Shown here piece by piece: positions 1 through 9,204 of a DNA stretch of 64,000 bases (the first letter of the stretch is position 1; each line of letters begins with the position of its first letter). Under the pieces are notes generated by a model that made no database searches, was not told the DNA's origin, and saw nothing but the letters and a program-made list of their open reading frames with translations. Origin of the DNA: JAOPZW01 sp963807305 (GTDB taxonomy: Bacteria > Actinomycetota > Thermoleophilia > Solirubrobacterales > Solirubrobacteraceae); contig CAWEBN010000016.1 in the NCBI GenBank assembly GCA_963807305.1, forward strand, positions 69,356 to 133,355, written 5' to 3'. Made by a program: the position numbers and the translations under genes.

Positions 1-2301
1 AAGCTGCGCCAGGTCGCCACCCTGCTCGACGAGCGCCAGACGGCGGTGGGCGAGACCGCGCAGCGCCGCGTCGAGCGGCGCCTGGAGGAGCTCATCGAGC
101 TGCTGTGGCAGAGCGACGAGCTGCGCGTGGCCAAGCCCGACGTCGTCGACGAGGCCCGCAACGCCGTCTACTACCTCGACGAGCTGCACCGCAACGCCGT
201 GCCCGAAACCCTGCAGACGCTCGTCGACGAGCTCGCCCGCCTCGGCGTCGACCTGCCCGTCGATGCCCGCCCCCTGCGCTTCGGCAGCTGGATCGGGGGC
301 GACCGCGACGGCAACCCCAACGTGCTGCCGACGACCACGCTCGACGTCCTCGAGCTCCAGCACGTCCATGCGCTGCGCGACGCGCTCGCGGTCATCGACG
401 AGCTGCGCGCCGACCTCTCCTCCTCGGTGCGCATAACGGGCGTCACCGCTCAGCTCGAGGCCTCGCTGGCCGCCGACCTCGAGCGCCTCCCCGAGCTCGA
501 TCAGCGCTACCGGCGGCTCAACGCCGAGGAGCCCTACCGGCTGAAGCTCACCTGCGTGCGCCAGAAGCTGCTCAACACGCGCGCGCGGCTGACGGCGCGG
601 GGCCGCCACGAGCCCGGGCGCGACTACGTCGGCGCCGCCGAGCTGCTCGCCGATCTCGCCCTGGTGCGCGACTCGCTGCTGCTGCACCGCGGCGAGCTGA
701 TCGCGCGGGGGCGCCTCGAGCAGGCCATGCGCACGCTCGCGGCCTTCGGGCTGCACCTCGCCACGCTCGACGTGCGCGAGCACGCCGACGCCCACCACGA
801 CGCCCTCGCGCAGCTGTTCGACCGCGTGGGCGACGGCGATCGCCCCTACCGCGAGCTCGATCGCGACGAGCGCCGGGCGCTGCTGGCCGCCGAGCTGCCA
901 TCGCGCCGCCCGCTCGCCCCCACCCCTCCCCCGCTCGACGCCCGCGGCGCCCGCACCTACGCGACCTTCGCGGCCATCCGCCGCGCCCTCGACAGCTACG
1001 GGCCCGACGCCATCGAGTCCTACATCGTCTCGATGTGCCGTGGCGCCGACGACCTCCTCGCGGCGACGGTGCTGGCCCGCGAGGCGCGCCTGATCGACCT
1101 CGACGCGGGCGCGGCGCGCATCGGCTTCGTCCCGCTGCTCGAGACGCCGGCCGAGCTGCGCCGTGCCGGCGAGATGCTCGAGGAGCTGCTGACCGAGCCC
1201 GCCTACCGGCGGCTGCTGACCCTGCGCGGCGACGTGCAGGAGGTGATGCTCGGCTATTCGGACTCCAACAAGGAGGCCGGCATCGCGACGAGCCAGTGGG
1301 AGATCTACCGGGCACAGCAGCGCCTGCGCGAGGTAGCCGTTCGCCACGGCGTGCGCCTGCGGCTCTTCCACGGCCGCGGCGGCACGATCGGGCGCGGCGG
1401 CGGCCCCACCCACGAGGCGATCCTCGCCCAGCCGGCCGGGACGCTCGACGGCGAGCTCAAGATGACCGAGCAGGGCGAGGTCATCTCCGACAAGTACCTG
1501 CTGCCCGCGCTCGCGCGCGAGAACCTCGAGCTGATGCTGGCCGCGTCGGTCGAGGCCAGCGTGCTGCGCCGCGCGCCGCAGCGCACGGACGAGGAGCTCA
1601 CGCGCTGGTTCGGCACGATGGACGCGATCTCCGATGCGGCCTTCGAGTGCTACGAGGGCCTGGTGAACGACCCCGACCTGCCGGCGTATTACTTCGCCTC
1701 CTCGCCGGTCGAGCTGCTGGGCGAGCTGCACCTCGGCTCGCGCCCGTCGCGGCGCCCCGACGCCGGCGCCGGCCTGGAGGGCCTGCGCGCCATCCCGTGG
1801 GTCTTCGGCTGGACGCAGTCGCGCCAGATCGTCCCCGGCTGGTTCGGCGTGGGCAGCGGCCTGGCCGCCGCCCGCGAGGCGGGGCTGACCGAGGTCATGG
1901 CCGACATGAACGGGCGCTGGCGCTTCTTCGAGACCTTCCTGTCGAACGTCGCCATGACGCTCGTGAAGACCGACCTCGGCCTCGCCGGCCATTACGTGCG
2001 CACGCTCGTGCCGCCCGAGCACCACCACCTCCTGGAGACCATCCGCGCCGAGCACGACCTCACGGTGGCCGAGATCCTGCGCATCACCGGGCAGGACGGG
2101 CTGCTGGCCGCCAACCCGCTGCTCGAACGCACGCTGCGGGTGCGCGACGACTACCTCGCGCCGCTGCACCTCATGCAGGTGACCCTCATGTCGCGCTTTC
2201 GCAGCGAGCACGCCGCCGGGCGCCACCCCGATCCGGCCGTCGCCCGGGCGCTGCTGCTGACGGTCAACGGCATCGCCGCCGGGCTGCGCAACACGGGCTG
2301 A
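1..2301 (+). CDS. ppc: Phosphoenolpyruvate carboxylase (5' end outside window)
   Basis: Carboxylates PEP with bicarbonate to oxaloacetate, the cytosolic anaplerotic reaction feeding the TCA cycle. The reading frame is open from the first base, so the N-terminus, with the catalytic LTAHPTE histidine, lies upstream. 766 residues are visible against about 900 in the family. Visible landmarks are GSWIGGDRDGNP near residue 95, GYSDSNKEAG near 418, the glycine loop FHGRGGTIGRGGG near 456, and the C-terminal RNTG, the normal PEPC terminus that forms part of the active site. A pyruvate phosphate dikinase gene about 18 kb away acts on the same metabolite. Identity is secure; only the start is missing. 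Confidence 0.97.
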   Translation, partial: KLRQVATLLDERQTAVGETAQRRVERRLEELIELLWQSDELRVAKPDVVDEARNAVYYLDELHRNAVPETLQTLVDELARLGVDLPVDARPLRFGSWIGGDRDGNPNVLPTTTLDVLELQHVHALRDALAVIDELRADLSSSVRITGVTAQLEASLAADLERLPELDQRYRRLNAEEPYRLKLTCVRQKLLNTRARLTARGRHEPGRDYVGAAELLADLALVRDSLLLHRGELIARGRLEQAMRTLAAFGLHLATLDVREHADAHHDALAQLFDRVGDGDRPYRELDRDERRALLAAELPSRRPLAPTPPPLDARGARTYATFAAIRRALDSYGPDAIESYIVSMCRGADDLLAATVLAREARLIDLDAGAARIGFVPLLETPAELRRAGEMLEELLTEPAYRRLLTLRGDVQEVMLGYSDSNKEAGIATSQWEIYRAQQRLREVAVRHGVRLRLFHGRGGTIGRGGGPTHEAILAQPAGTLDGELKMTEQGEVISDKYLLPALARENLELMLAASVEASVLRRAPQRTDEELTRWFGTMDAISDAAFECYEGLVNDPDLPAYYFASSPVELLGELHLGSRPSRRPDAGAGLEGLRAIPWVFGWTQSRQIVPGWFGVGSGLAAAREAGLTEVMADMNGRWRFFETFLSNVAMTLVKTDLGLAGHYVRTLVPPEHHHLLETIRAEHDLTVAEILRITGQDGLLAANPLLERTLRVRDDYLAPLHLMQVTLMSRFRSEHAAGRHPDPAVARALLLTVNGIAAGLRNTG

Positions 2302-2348
2302 TCACCACCCGCCGAGGGTGAGGCCGGGTCACCCTCGCGCGGCCGATC

Positions 2349-3078
2349 ATGGTCCCGATGCGCATCTTCACGGCCTCATTGCTCGCCACCGCCGCCGTCG
2401 CCGGGCTCACTGCGCCGGGCGCCCTGGCGCAGGACACCCCGCCGCCGGTCTCGGCCGTGGCGGCGCCGACGCCGATCGCCGCCTAACTGGCCCTCCTACT
2501 GGAAGGGCCAGCTCGCGTTCGCGCGCGCCTACGACGACGACCCCGGCAAGCCCTACATCTACGTCAAGACGATCTCGAGCAGTGCGCCGTCCGCCCGGCA
2601 GCCCGGCGGCTCGCGCGGCTCCGCTTCCTCGACGCCGCTGCAGATCGAGCTCTACGGCACGCGCCTGGGCTTCGCCTGGCGCTATCAGGCCGACCGCGAC
2701 GCACCGGCCTACGACCTGCGCATGGACACCGTGGGCGGCGACCACATCCGCCTCGACAGCACCCCCGGCGGGGGGCTGTCCTCGACCGTCCTGGGCTGGC
2801 CCTCGTTCGAGAGCGGCCGCCTGTTCTGGCTGCGCTCGTGCGTGGGCGACCCCGGCGGCTGCCAGAGCACGCGCCGCTTCCAGCAGTCGGAGTACACGGG
2901 GACGCCGCAGCCGCTCGTCGCGACCTCGCCGGCGTACACGCAGGCGATCGAGCGCGACCAGACGATCACCTGGACGGAGACCGACGTCAACTCGATCTAC
3001 GGCTGCGAGACGGACCCGGTCACGACGCCGGCGTGCGCCATCGAGCCCCTGCGGCCCGACTACGCGCCTCTGAACTGA
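2349..3078 (+). pseudogene. Secreted protein of unknown function, split by a frameshift
   Basis: An ATG at 2349 opens a clean signal peptide (MVPMRIFTASLLATAAVAG, then an ALA-Q cleavage site) that stops at a TAA at 2484-2486. The reading frame one base over continues without a stop to TGA at 3076-3078 and encodes a plausible mature domain (starting NWPSYWKGQLAFARAY) with tryptophans, tyrosines and paired cysteines (SCVGDPGGC and GCETDP...TPAC). Dropping one C in GCCGCCTAAC near 2482 joins the two as ...PIAANWPSYWKG. I therefore read this as one secreted protein of about 242 residues carrying a single-base insertion, either a sequence error or a real lesion. No family recognised; the domain looks extracytoplasmic and disulfide-bonded. 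Confidence 0.6.
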
Positions 3079-3104
3079 CCCATCGCGTACGATCGGCGAC
3101 GCAG

Positions 3105-4301
3105 ATGAGCGTCAGGGCTCCTGACATCTGCGACGCCGACGAGCTGGTGGCCCGAGCCGCCGCGATGCGCGACACGCTGCGCGAGCGCCAGGCCGAGTGC
3201 GAGGCGCTGGGCCGCCTCCCCGACGAGACCAACCGCGACTACGTCGAGGCCGGCTTCTTCCGCGTCATCCAGCCGCGGCGCTTCGGCGGCTTCGAGCTCG
3301 GCCTCCAGGCCTTCCTGCGCGTCGCCGTCGAGCTGTCGCGCGGGTGCCCATCGAGCGGCTGGGTCTACGCGCTCACCGCCGGCCACGCGCACACGGTGAC
3401 CATGTGGCCCGAGCAGGGCCAGATCGAGCTCTTCGGCGCCGGTGACTTCCGCTGCCCGCTCTCCAACCTGCCGGCCAGGGCGGTGCGCGTCGACGGCGGC
3501 TACCGGCTGGACGGCTGGTGGGACTACGGCTCGGGCTGCGACACGGCCACGCACTTCGTCGGCGGCGTCGCGGTCGAGGGCGAGCCGGGGCACACACGCT
3601 GGACGGCCTTTCCGCGCGAGGCCTACTCCATCGTCGACAACTGGGACACGCTCGGCATGCGCGGCACCGGGTCGCGCCGCGTGGTCGTCGAGGACCTGTT
3701 CGTGCCCGAGCACCACACCGTGGCCTCACCGAACCCCGAGCACCCGGTGATCGAGTTCCCCGGACGCGACGTGCACGAGAACGCGATCTACCGCGGCGGC
3801 ACGATCATGCCGCTGCTCGTCTCCGAGCCCGCCGCGGTGGCCGTCGGCATCGGCCAGGGCGCCATCGACCACTACGTCGAGATCCTCCAGACGCGCCGCC
3901 AGTACGGCCCCGCCTCGCCGCTGCGCCGCGAGCTGACGATGTTCCAGCGCGACCTCGGCCAGGCCACGGCGCTGGTCGACACCGCCGAGGCCGCGCTCAT
4001 GCAGGTGGCGACGACGTGGACCGCGCAGGCGCACGCCGCGGTCGAGCGCGGGATCGAGACGACCGACGAGGACCAGCGCCGGCTGCTCATGATCTGCCAG
4101 CAGATCGTCGAGCTGTGCGCCGAGGCGGTGGACATCGTCTTCCGCACCGCCGGAACCTCCGCGACGCGCAAGGGCGAGGCCATCGAGCGCTGCTTTCGCG
4201 ACGTCAACATGATCCGCACCCACGTGACGATGCAGTTCGACCGCACGTTCGAGAACGTCGGGCAGATGCGGCTCGGGCTGCCGCCGGCCGGCTTCTTCTA
4301 G
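3105..4301 (+). CDS. Flavin-dependent monooxygenase / acyl-CoA dehydrogenase-fold protein
   Basis: 398 residues with the acyl-CoA dehydrogenase fold: N-terminal helical domain (about 10-120), central beta domain (about 125-225) with WDTLGMRGTGSRRVVVEDLFVP, and a C-terminal helical domain (about 240-398). The sequence style (GFFRVIQPRRFGG near the start, SSGWVYAL, and the IRTHVTMQFDRTFENVGQMRLGL end) resembles the oxygenase components of two-component flavin monooxygenases (HsaA / 4-hydroxyphenylacetate hydroxylase C2 type) more than beta-oxidation enzymes, and the catalytic glutamate of true acyl-CoA dehydrogenases is not evident. No flavin reductase partner lies next to it, so the substrate is unknown. 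Start ATG at 3105; it follows the broken secreted gene by 26 bases. Confidence 0.82.
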   Translation: MSVRAPDICDADELVARAAAMRDTLRERQAECEALGRLPDETNRDYVEAGFFRVIQPRRFGGFELGLQAFLRVAVELSRGCPSSGWVYALTAGHAHTVTMWPEQGQIELFGAGDFRCPLSNLPARAVRVDGGYRLDGWWDYGSGCDTATHFVGGVAVEGEPGHTRWTAFPREAYSIVDNWDTLGMRGTGSRRVVVEDLFVPEHHTVASPNPEHPVIEFPGRDVHENAIYRGGTIMPLLVSEPAAVAVGIGQGAIDHYVEILQTRRQYGPASPLRRELTMFQRDLGQATALVDTAEAALMQVATTWTAQAHAAVERGIETTDEDQRRLLMICQQIVELCAEAVDIVFRTAGTSATRKGEAIERCFRDVNMIRTHVTMQFDRTFENVGQMRLGLPPAGFF

Positions 4302-4318
4302 ACGCCGCGGGGCGCCGG

Positions 4319-4912
4319 TTACCGGCGCGCGCGCGTCGCGCGGGTGAAGCGCTCCGAGGCGGCGCGATGCCCCGGGCGATCGCCCGGCGCCAGGAAGCGG
4401 TCGACGAGCTTCTGCGTGGCCATCTGCACGACCTCGGAGTCGATGGCTCCCAGGCGACGGCTGGCCCGGCGCGTGACGACGAGCAGAGCGCCGAGAGCGC
4501 GGTCCTCGTGCATGAGCGGGCTCGCCAGGGCGCCGCAGCACCGTCCCGCGGGACCCTCGAAGCGCTCGACGTGGGCGGCACGGGCCGTCGCGAAGACGCG
4601 CTCGAGCAGCAGGCAGCGCTCGGGGAGCGCCTCGCGAGCCGGCAGCCCGGCCTCGGCCACCGGGATCGTGCGGTCCGGGTCCTCCCCGTCGCGCAGGAAG
4701 AGCGAGGCGTGGTCGACCTGAAGCACGTCGGTGATCCGGCGCAACTCGATGGTGGCGAGATCCGCAAGGCTCGCCCCGGGAGTCAGCTCCCAGTTCACGT
4801 CGCGTTCCAGCGCCGATTCGCGAGTCCTGCCGATTGCACCCGAGAGGTCAATGCCACCCCGTCCTTGAGGCCCATCCGTGCCGGAGTGATGCACCGGAAC
4901 GGCGTCGTTCAT
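4319..4912 (-). CDS. GAF-domain protein
   Basis: 197 residues from the ATG at 4912. A GAF-like sensory fold spans about residues 30-170: LADLATIELRRITDVLQVDHASLFLRDGE, then CCGALASPLMHEDRALGALLVV, the usual second half of a GAF domain. There is no kinase, cyclase or DNA-binding domain, so this is a stand-alone sensor or a partner of another regulator. An upstream in-frame start at 5005 would add 31 residues that look non-coding, so I chose the internal methionine; neither start has a strong ribosome binding site. It converges with the monooxygenase gene (17 bases between stops) and lies downstream of the penicillin-binding protein gene on the same strand. The ligand cannot be told from the sequence. 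Confidence 0.75.
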   Translation of the reverse strand: MNDAVPVHHSGTDGPQGRGGIDLSGAIGRTRESALERDVNWELTPGASLADLATIELRRITDVLQVDHASLFLRDGEDPDRTIPVAEAGLPAREALPERCLLLERVFATARAAHVERFEGPAGRCCGALASPLMHEDRALGALLVVTRRASRRLGAIDSEVVQMATQKLVDRFLAPGDRPGHRAASERFTRATRARR

Positions 4913-5021
4913 GTGCGGGCGTGGACAGACAGCCGATGGCGGCGCGACAGGCGGCATGTATCGCGCCGTGAGCGGCATGCGAATGGCGGAGCGGGTACCG
5001 CCCATCGCCGCGGGACGCCCT

Positions 5022-6698
5022 CTAGCCCAGCGCCGCCTGGAGCACCCTGCGCGCGATCGGAGCCGCCGACGTGCCCCCGAAGCCGGCCCCCACGAGCATC
5101 ACCGCCACCGCGACCCGCGGCTTGGCGGCGGGGGCGAACGCGACGAACCACGCGTCGGCGTCCTTGGGGTTGGTCGAGTTCGGGCGCAGCTCGGCGGTGC
5201 CGGTCTTGCCCGCCACCTGGACGCCCGGGATCGCGGCCGCGGTCCCGGTGCCCGAGCGGACGACGCCGAGCATCATCTCGCGCACCTGACCGGCGACGCG
5301 CGCACTGACCACCCGCCGGCGCAGGACCTTGTCGTTGCGCACGATGCGCGGGCGCGACCGGCGCCCGCGCTCGGCGATCGTCGCCCCCACCACGGCCATC
5401 TGAAGCGGCGTCGCCAGGTCGCGGTCCTGGCCGATCGCGCTCGCGCCGACCGCGAGGCTGTCGGTCAGCTTGGCGGCCGGTGGGATGGTGCTCGGCTTGG
5501 CGTCGGGGACGCGCGGTTGCTCGTTGAAGCCGAAGGCCTCCGCCATGCTCACCAGGCGCTTGGCGCCGAGCTTGGCCCCGAGCGGCGCGAAGACCGAGTT
5601 GCACGAGTCGATGAAGGCCTGCGTCAGCGACCCGCCGCACGACTCGCCGCCCGCGTTGCGCAGCGTGACACCCGAGAGCGTCGCGGCGGTGCGCACGGGA
5701 AAGGCGGTCGACGGCGTCGCCACGCCCGCCGCCAGCGCCCCGGACAGCGTGATGATCTTGAACGTCGAGCCGGGCGGCTGCGGTGCCGACACGGCCAGGC
5801 CGGCGAGCGCCAGCACCGACCCGTCGCGCGGGCGTACCACCGCCACGCCGCCGAGCTTGCTCCCGAGCGCGGCCGCCGCGGCGCGCTGCAGCCCGGGCCG
5901 GATGGTGGCGTGGACCGAATGCCCACGGTGGCGCCGGACCGTGGCGACGACGCGGTCGCCGAAGCGCAGCTGCGCCCCGGGCGTGCCCGCCAGGCGCGTG
6001 TCGTACAGGCGCTCGAGCCCGGTCCCGCGGTCACTGCCCGAGGGCGGCCGCCCGGCGATGGCGGCCGTGGCCGGGTTGGCGGAGAGCAACCGGCCGTCGG
6101 CGCCCAGCACCTGGGCGCGGGTGGGACGCGCGAGGATGACCCGGCGCACCTGCTCGCCGGCGCGCAGGCCGGGGAGGCGCAGGTGCGGCTCCCACGTGAT
6201 GCGCGCCGCGCCGTTCTCGTCGTGCACCGGCACCGCGATCGTGCCTCGCAGCGTCCCGAACAGGCGCGTCGGCATAGCGGTCGGCAGGTCGAAGCGCCCG
6301 TCGCGCTCCTGGGTGAGGCGGCCGATGCGTACGCTCTTGACGGTCGCCTGGGTCTCCGCCGACTGTACGAGGCGTGCGAACCGGGCCCGCGGATAGGCTG
6401 CGCGGCTGCGCTTGTCGAGCATGAGCCACATCCCGGCCGGGTCCCGCCGCATCCACGAGGCGGCGAAGCTCTGCGCCGCCTTCCGACGCATGTCCTGCTG
6501 GTGATGACGGTCGAGCACGAACCACACCGCCCCGCCGGCCGCCGCCAGCACGACGAGCACGATGAGCAGCGCTCGCCACGGCACGCCGTCGCGGCCGCGG
6601 CGCCGGCGGCGCCCGGGCTCGAGCCACGCCACCCCGGAGCGCCGCGGCGGAGCCGAGGAGAACATCGAGCGGCGTCGGCGACGGCGGGCCACAGGCAT
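5022..6698 (-). CDS. Class B penicillin-binding protein (peptidoglycan D,D-transpeptidase)
   Basis: 558 residues. An arginine-rich cytoplasmic head is followed by one membrane helix (WRALLIVLVVLAAAGGAVWFV, about residues 46-66). Next comes an NTF2-like MecA_N-type domain (AAQSFAASWMRRDPAGMWLML), a short linker domain, and a transpeptidase domain from about residue 270. All three active-site motifs are present: SxxK as STFK, SxN as SCN in IDSCNSVFAPLG, and KTG as KTGTAE. The protein should cross-link peptidoglycan on the outer face of the membrane. The MecA_N-like domain groups it with PBP2a-like or PbpA-type enzymes rather than FtsI. Start ATG at 6698; it diverges from the coiled-coil protein gene at 6805. 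Confidence 0.92.
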   Translation of the reverse strand: MPVARRRRRRSMFSSAPPRRSGVAWLEPGRRRRRGRDGVPWRALLIVLVVLAAAGGAVWFVLDRHHQQDMRRKAAQSFAASWMRRDPAGMWLMLDKRSRAAYPRARFARLVQSAETQATVKSVRIGRLTQERDGRFDLPTAMPTRLFGTLRGTIAVPVHDENGAARITWEPHLRLPGLRAGEQVRRVILARPTRAQVLGADGRLLSANPATAAIAGRPPSGSDRGTGLERLYDTRLAGTPGAQLRFGDRVVATVRRHRGHSVHATIRPGLQRAAAAALGSKLGGVAVVRPRDGSVLALAGLAVSAPQPPGSTFKIITLSGALAAGVATPSTAFPVRTAATLSGVTLRNAGGESCGGSLTQAFIDSCNSVFAPLGAKLGAKRLVSMAEAFGFNEQPRVPDAKPSTIPPAAKLTDSLAVGASAIGQDRDLATPLQMAVVGATIAERGRRSRPRIVRNDKVLRRRVVSARVAGQVREMMLGVVRSGTGTAAAIPGVQVAGKTGTAELRPNSTNPKDADAWFVAFAPAAKPRVAVAVMLVGAGFGGTSAAPIARRVLQAALG

Positions 6699-6804
6699 CT
6701 GTCTAGCGTGCCCGGCGGCGGGATGCGTTGCGCCCCGTCCGCGTCGGCTGGGTGGATCGGGCAGGGCGAATGGGTATCCACGGGCCGCTATGGCCGGGCG
6801 ACGC

Positions 6805-7872
6805 ATGTCGACCCCTGAGGTCGTCTCCAACGGCGTCACGTTCGAGGTCGATCGCTTCGAGTGGGTCGACCGCGGGCGCCTGGAGGTGACCGGGCGCTGG
6901 TACGGCCTGCGCGGCCATCGTTTCGTCCGGCCCGTGCTCATGGTCCAGGCGGCCGACGAGCAGCGGCGCATGCTGGCGGTCCTCGACCACAAGCCGTGGG
7001 CCGCCGAGGACGGCGACGAATGGATCGCCGCCTTCCCGTGGGAGGGCGAGCCGGTCGAGCTGACGGCGGCCGAGCTTGCCGTCGCTCCCAGCCTCGCGGT
7101 CGACCTGCCCGTCCCGACCGTCCCCGGCAAGCGCCGCAGGAAGCAGACGCCCGCCGAGGGGCCGCTCCACGCCCGGCGCGGCCCGGCAGCCGAGCCCGGG
7201 CCGGCCGCGGCGCCGGCACCCGCCTCGCAACCGCCCGCCGGCCCCGCGACCGGCGAGAGCATCACCCCCGAGGAGGTCGCGGCGCTGCGCGCTCAGCTCG
7301 CAAGCGAGCAGGCCTCCGTGCGGCGCCTCGCCACTCAGCTCGAGGAGGCCCACCAGGGGCTGGCCGCCGCCCGTGGAGCAGCCGACGACCACGACGCCGT
7401 CGCGCGCGAGCGCGACGCCGCCATCGCGGCGCGCGACCAGGCACAGGCCAACGCGAACCTCGATCACGACGCGGTCATCGAGGAGCGCGACCAGGCCGTG
7501 CACGAGCGCTCCGCCGCGCTCTACGCGCGCGACGAGGCGCTCGACGAGCGCGCCGCCGCGAACTTCGAGCGCACGAACGCCCTCGCCGAGCGCGACGCCG
7601 CCTTCCTCGAGCGCGACCGCGCCATCGAGGCGCACCGGGCTGCCGTGCGCGACCTCGAGGCGCTCGAGCAGCGCGTCGCGGCCGCCGACCAGGCGCGCGC
7701 CGAAGAGCTCTCCGTCCAGCCGTCCCCCGCCGGGGCCGTGCGCGTCACGCCGGGCGAGGACCGCGACGGCCGCCAGCGGACCGGGCTGGTCTGGGTCCAG
7801 CGCGTCGTCGCGCTGATCGTCCTCATCGTGTGGGCGATCGTCGTCTACAAGATCCTGCACGGCCTCGTCTAG
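6805..7872 (+). CDS. Tail-anchored coiled-coil protein of unknown function
   Basis: 355 residues from ATG 6805; an ATG at 6790 is an alternative start. Three parts are visible: a compact N-terminal region (about 1-105) rich in beta-type sequence and tryptophan; a Pro/Ala/Arg linker (about 110-155); and a long coiled coil (about 160-310). The coil is built from more than ten heptads of the type xERDxAx (EERDQAV, HERSAAL, YARDEAL, AERDAAF, LERDRAI). The C-terminus is one membrane helix (VQRVVALIVLIVWAIVVYKIL) with almost nothing after it, the layout of a tail-anchored protein with the coil in the cytoplasm. It is divergent from a class B PBP, which suggests but does not prove a cell-envelope role. 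No family recognised. Confidence 0.8.
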   Translation: MSTPEVVSNGVTFEVDRFEWVDRGRLEVTGRWYGLRGHRFVRPVLMVQAADEQRRMLAVLDHKPWAAEDGDEWIAAFPWEGEPVELTAAELAVAPSLAVDLPVPTVPGKRRRKQTPAEGPLHARRGPAAEPGPAAAPAPASQPPAGPATGESITPEEVAALRAQLASEQASVRRLATQLEEAHQGLAAARGAADDHDAVARERDAAIAARDQAQANANLDHDAVIEERDQAVHERSAALYARDEALDERAAANFERTNALAERDAAFLERDRAIEAHRAAVRDLEALEQRVAAADQARAEELSVQPSPAGAVRVTPGEDRDGRQRTGLVWVQRVVALIVLIVWAIVVYKILHGLV

Positions 7873-7897
7873 AGCGCGGCCCGGCGCCGCGCAGGCG

Positions 7898-8092
7898 TCA
7901 CGCGCCGACGCCCAGCAGGTGCTCGCACAGCACGCGGGCCGCGTCCGCGTGGACGGGCTCGGGGTCGTCGAGCGGCGCGCCGTCGAGCTCGACGAGCTCG
8001 CCCTCGCACAGCGGGCAGACGGCGGCGGGCAGCATCCTGGCAGGGCGCGCTTGCTCATCCCACCGGCTGCCGCAGGTGGAGCAGACCAGCAT
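7898..8092 (-). CDS. Small zinc-ribbon-like protein
   Basis: 64 residues with two cysteine pairs, CSTC at residues 4-7 and CPLC at 26-29, the spacing of a small treble-clef or zinc ribbon. The remainder is acidic (ELVELDGAPLDDPEPVHADAARVLCEHLLGVGA). Coding character is supported by the paired CxxC motifs and by its fit between the convergent coiled-coil gene (26 bases after its stop) and the lipoprotein gene upstream (57 bases), with which it may share a transcript. Function unknown; such proteins often bind nucleic acid or act as metal-binding adaptors. Confidence 0.65.
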   Translation of the reverse strand: MLVCSTCGSRWDEQARPARMLPAAVCPLCEGELVELDGAPLDDPEPVHADAARVLCEHLLGVGA

Positions 8093-8149
8093 CGGGGCCG
8101 ACCCTGGCGCCGCGCATCGCCCCGCGCCATCGGCGCCTAGGTGGCACTC

Positions 8150-9136
8150 CTAGGCGACCTTGGCCACGGCGCGCTGCAGCTCGCCCACGGAGTAGGCGCC
8201 CTCGAAGCGCGTGCTGATCTTGCCCGTGCGGTCGATGACGAAGGTCCACGGCTCGCTGGCGAGCCTCCAGTCCGCCACCTGCGAGCGCACGCCCTTGTTG
8301 ACCTGGTTGTCCTTGTAGATCTCCTGATGGATGAAGTCGACGCCCTTGGGCGCGGTCGCCTTGACCTGCTCGACGATGTCGACGACCGGACCGCAGACGC
8401 GGCTCGCGCACAGCAGCGGCGTGGCGAAGGTGATGACGACGGGCTTCTTGCCCAGCACGTCGGCGAGGTCGGTCTGCAGGAGGTCCTTGGCGAAGGGCCG
8501 GCGCGTGTCGAGCGCGGCCGCGTTGCCGCCGACGTCGGTCAGCGTCTGGGTGTGGACATCGATGGCCTTGTCGCCGTCGCCGGGCGGCCCGCCGGTGCTG
8601 TGGGCGGGCGTCACGTTCACGCCGAAGCCGTTCGTCACCAGCAGGCGGCCGTCGAGCTTGGCGATCGCCACGACGGCCTGCTTGCCGGTGCGCTTGAAGG
8701 GCACGTCCGCCACGTAGACGGACTTCGCCGCGTTGGGGTCCTGGGCCACCGTCTGGCTCTGGAACTGCGGCTTGACGGCCAGGGACTCCGAGCGCGCCAC
8801 GTACGGGCCGCGGACGCCGGAGCCGTCGGCGCGAGCGGTGTAGAGCGCCACCTCGGCGCCCGTGATCTGCTTGCGGGCGGTGTCGAAGAGCGCGAAGCCG
8901 TAGCGGTTGACCCCCTTGTGCAGGAGCGACACGCTGGGCGCCAGGACCGGGCCCTGGCCATCGGCCATGGACGCCAGATCGTTGAGCGTCTTGCCGCTGG
9001 CCGAGGGGAAGTCGGCCGGCTGACCGGTCGGCTCGGGCTGCGGGGGTGGTCTGTCGGGCTTGTCCGAGCTGCCGCAACCGGCCACAAGCGTGCCGGCCGC
9101 GATCAGCGCGACAAGGAACGGGAGAGGTCGATGCAC
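8150..9136 (-). CDS. Thioredoxin-fold lipoprotein
   Basis: 328 residues from GTG 9136; a TTG at 9157 would add seven residues before the signal and is less likely. A type II signal peptide ends in the lipobox LVAGC, so the protein should be lipid-anchored outside the membrane. The middle (about 60-190) is a beta-rich domain unlike anything I recognise. The C-terminal 150 residues look like a thioredoxin or SCO1-type fold: KKPVVITFATPLLCASRVCGPVVDIVEQVK, then a cis-proline-like segment and FVIDRTGKI, ending in an amphipathic helix. The redox pair would be CASRVC (four residues between), wider than the CxxC of thioredoxin. Likely an envelope thiol-redox or metal-handling protein; partner unknown. 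Confidence 0.78.
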   Translation of the reverse strand: MHRPLPFLVALIAAGTLVAGCGSSDKPDRPPPQPEPTGQPADFPSASGKTLNDLASMADGQGPVLAPSVSLLHKGVNRYGFALFDTARKQITGAEVALYTARADGSGVRGPYVARSESLAVKPQFQSQTVAQDPNAAKSVYVADVPFKRTGKQAVVAIAKLDGRLLVTNGFGVNVTPAHSTGGPPGDGDKAIDVHTQTLTDVGGNAAALDTRRPFAKDLLQTDLADVLGKKPVVITFATPLLCASRVCGPVVDIVEQVKATAPKGVDFIHQEIYKDNQVNKGVRSQVADWRLASEPWTFVIDRTGKISTRFEGAYSVGELQRAVAKVA

Positions 9137-9204
9137 GCCGCCCGAGTCTAGGCACAACCGATGTCATCATGCGCCACATCCGACCGGCGACGAGGACTGC
9201 GACG

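Noticed and set aside
4911..6818. Long open frame on the plus strand opposite the penicillin-binding protein gene
   Set aside because: It is an Arg/Ala/Gly-rich shadow of a GC-rich gene; the minus strand carries all three PBP motifs, a signal helix and a normal length.
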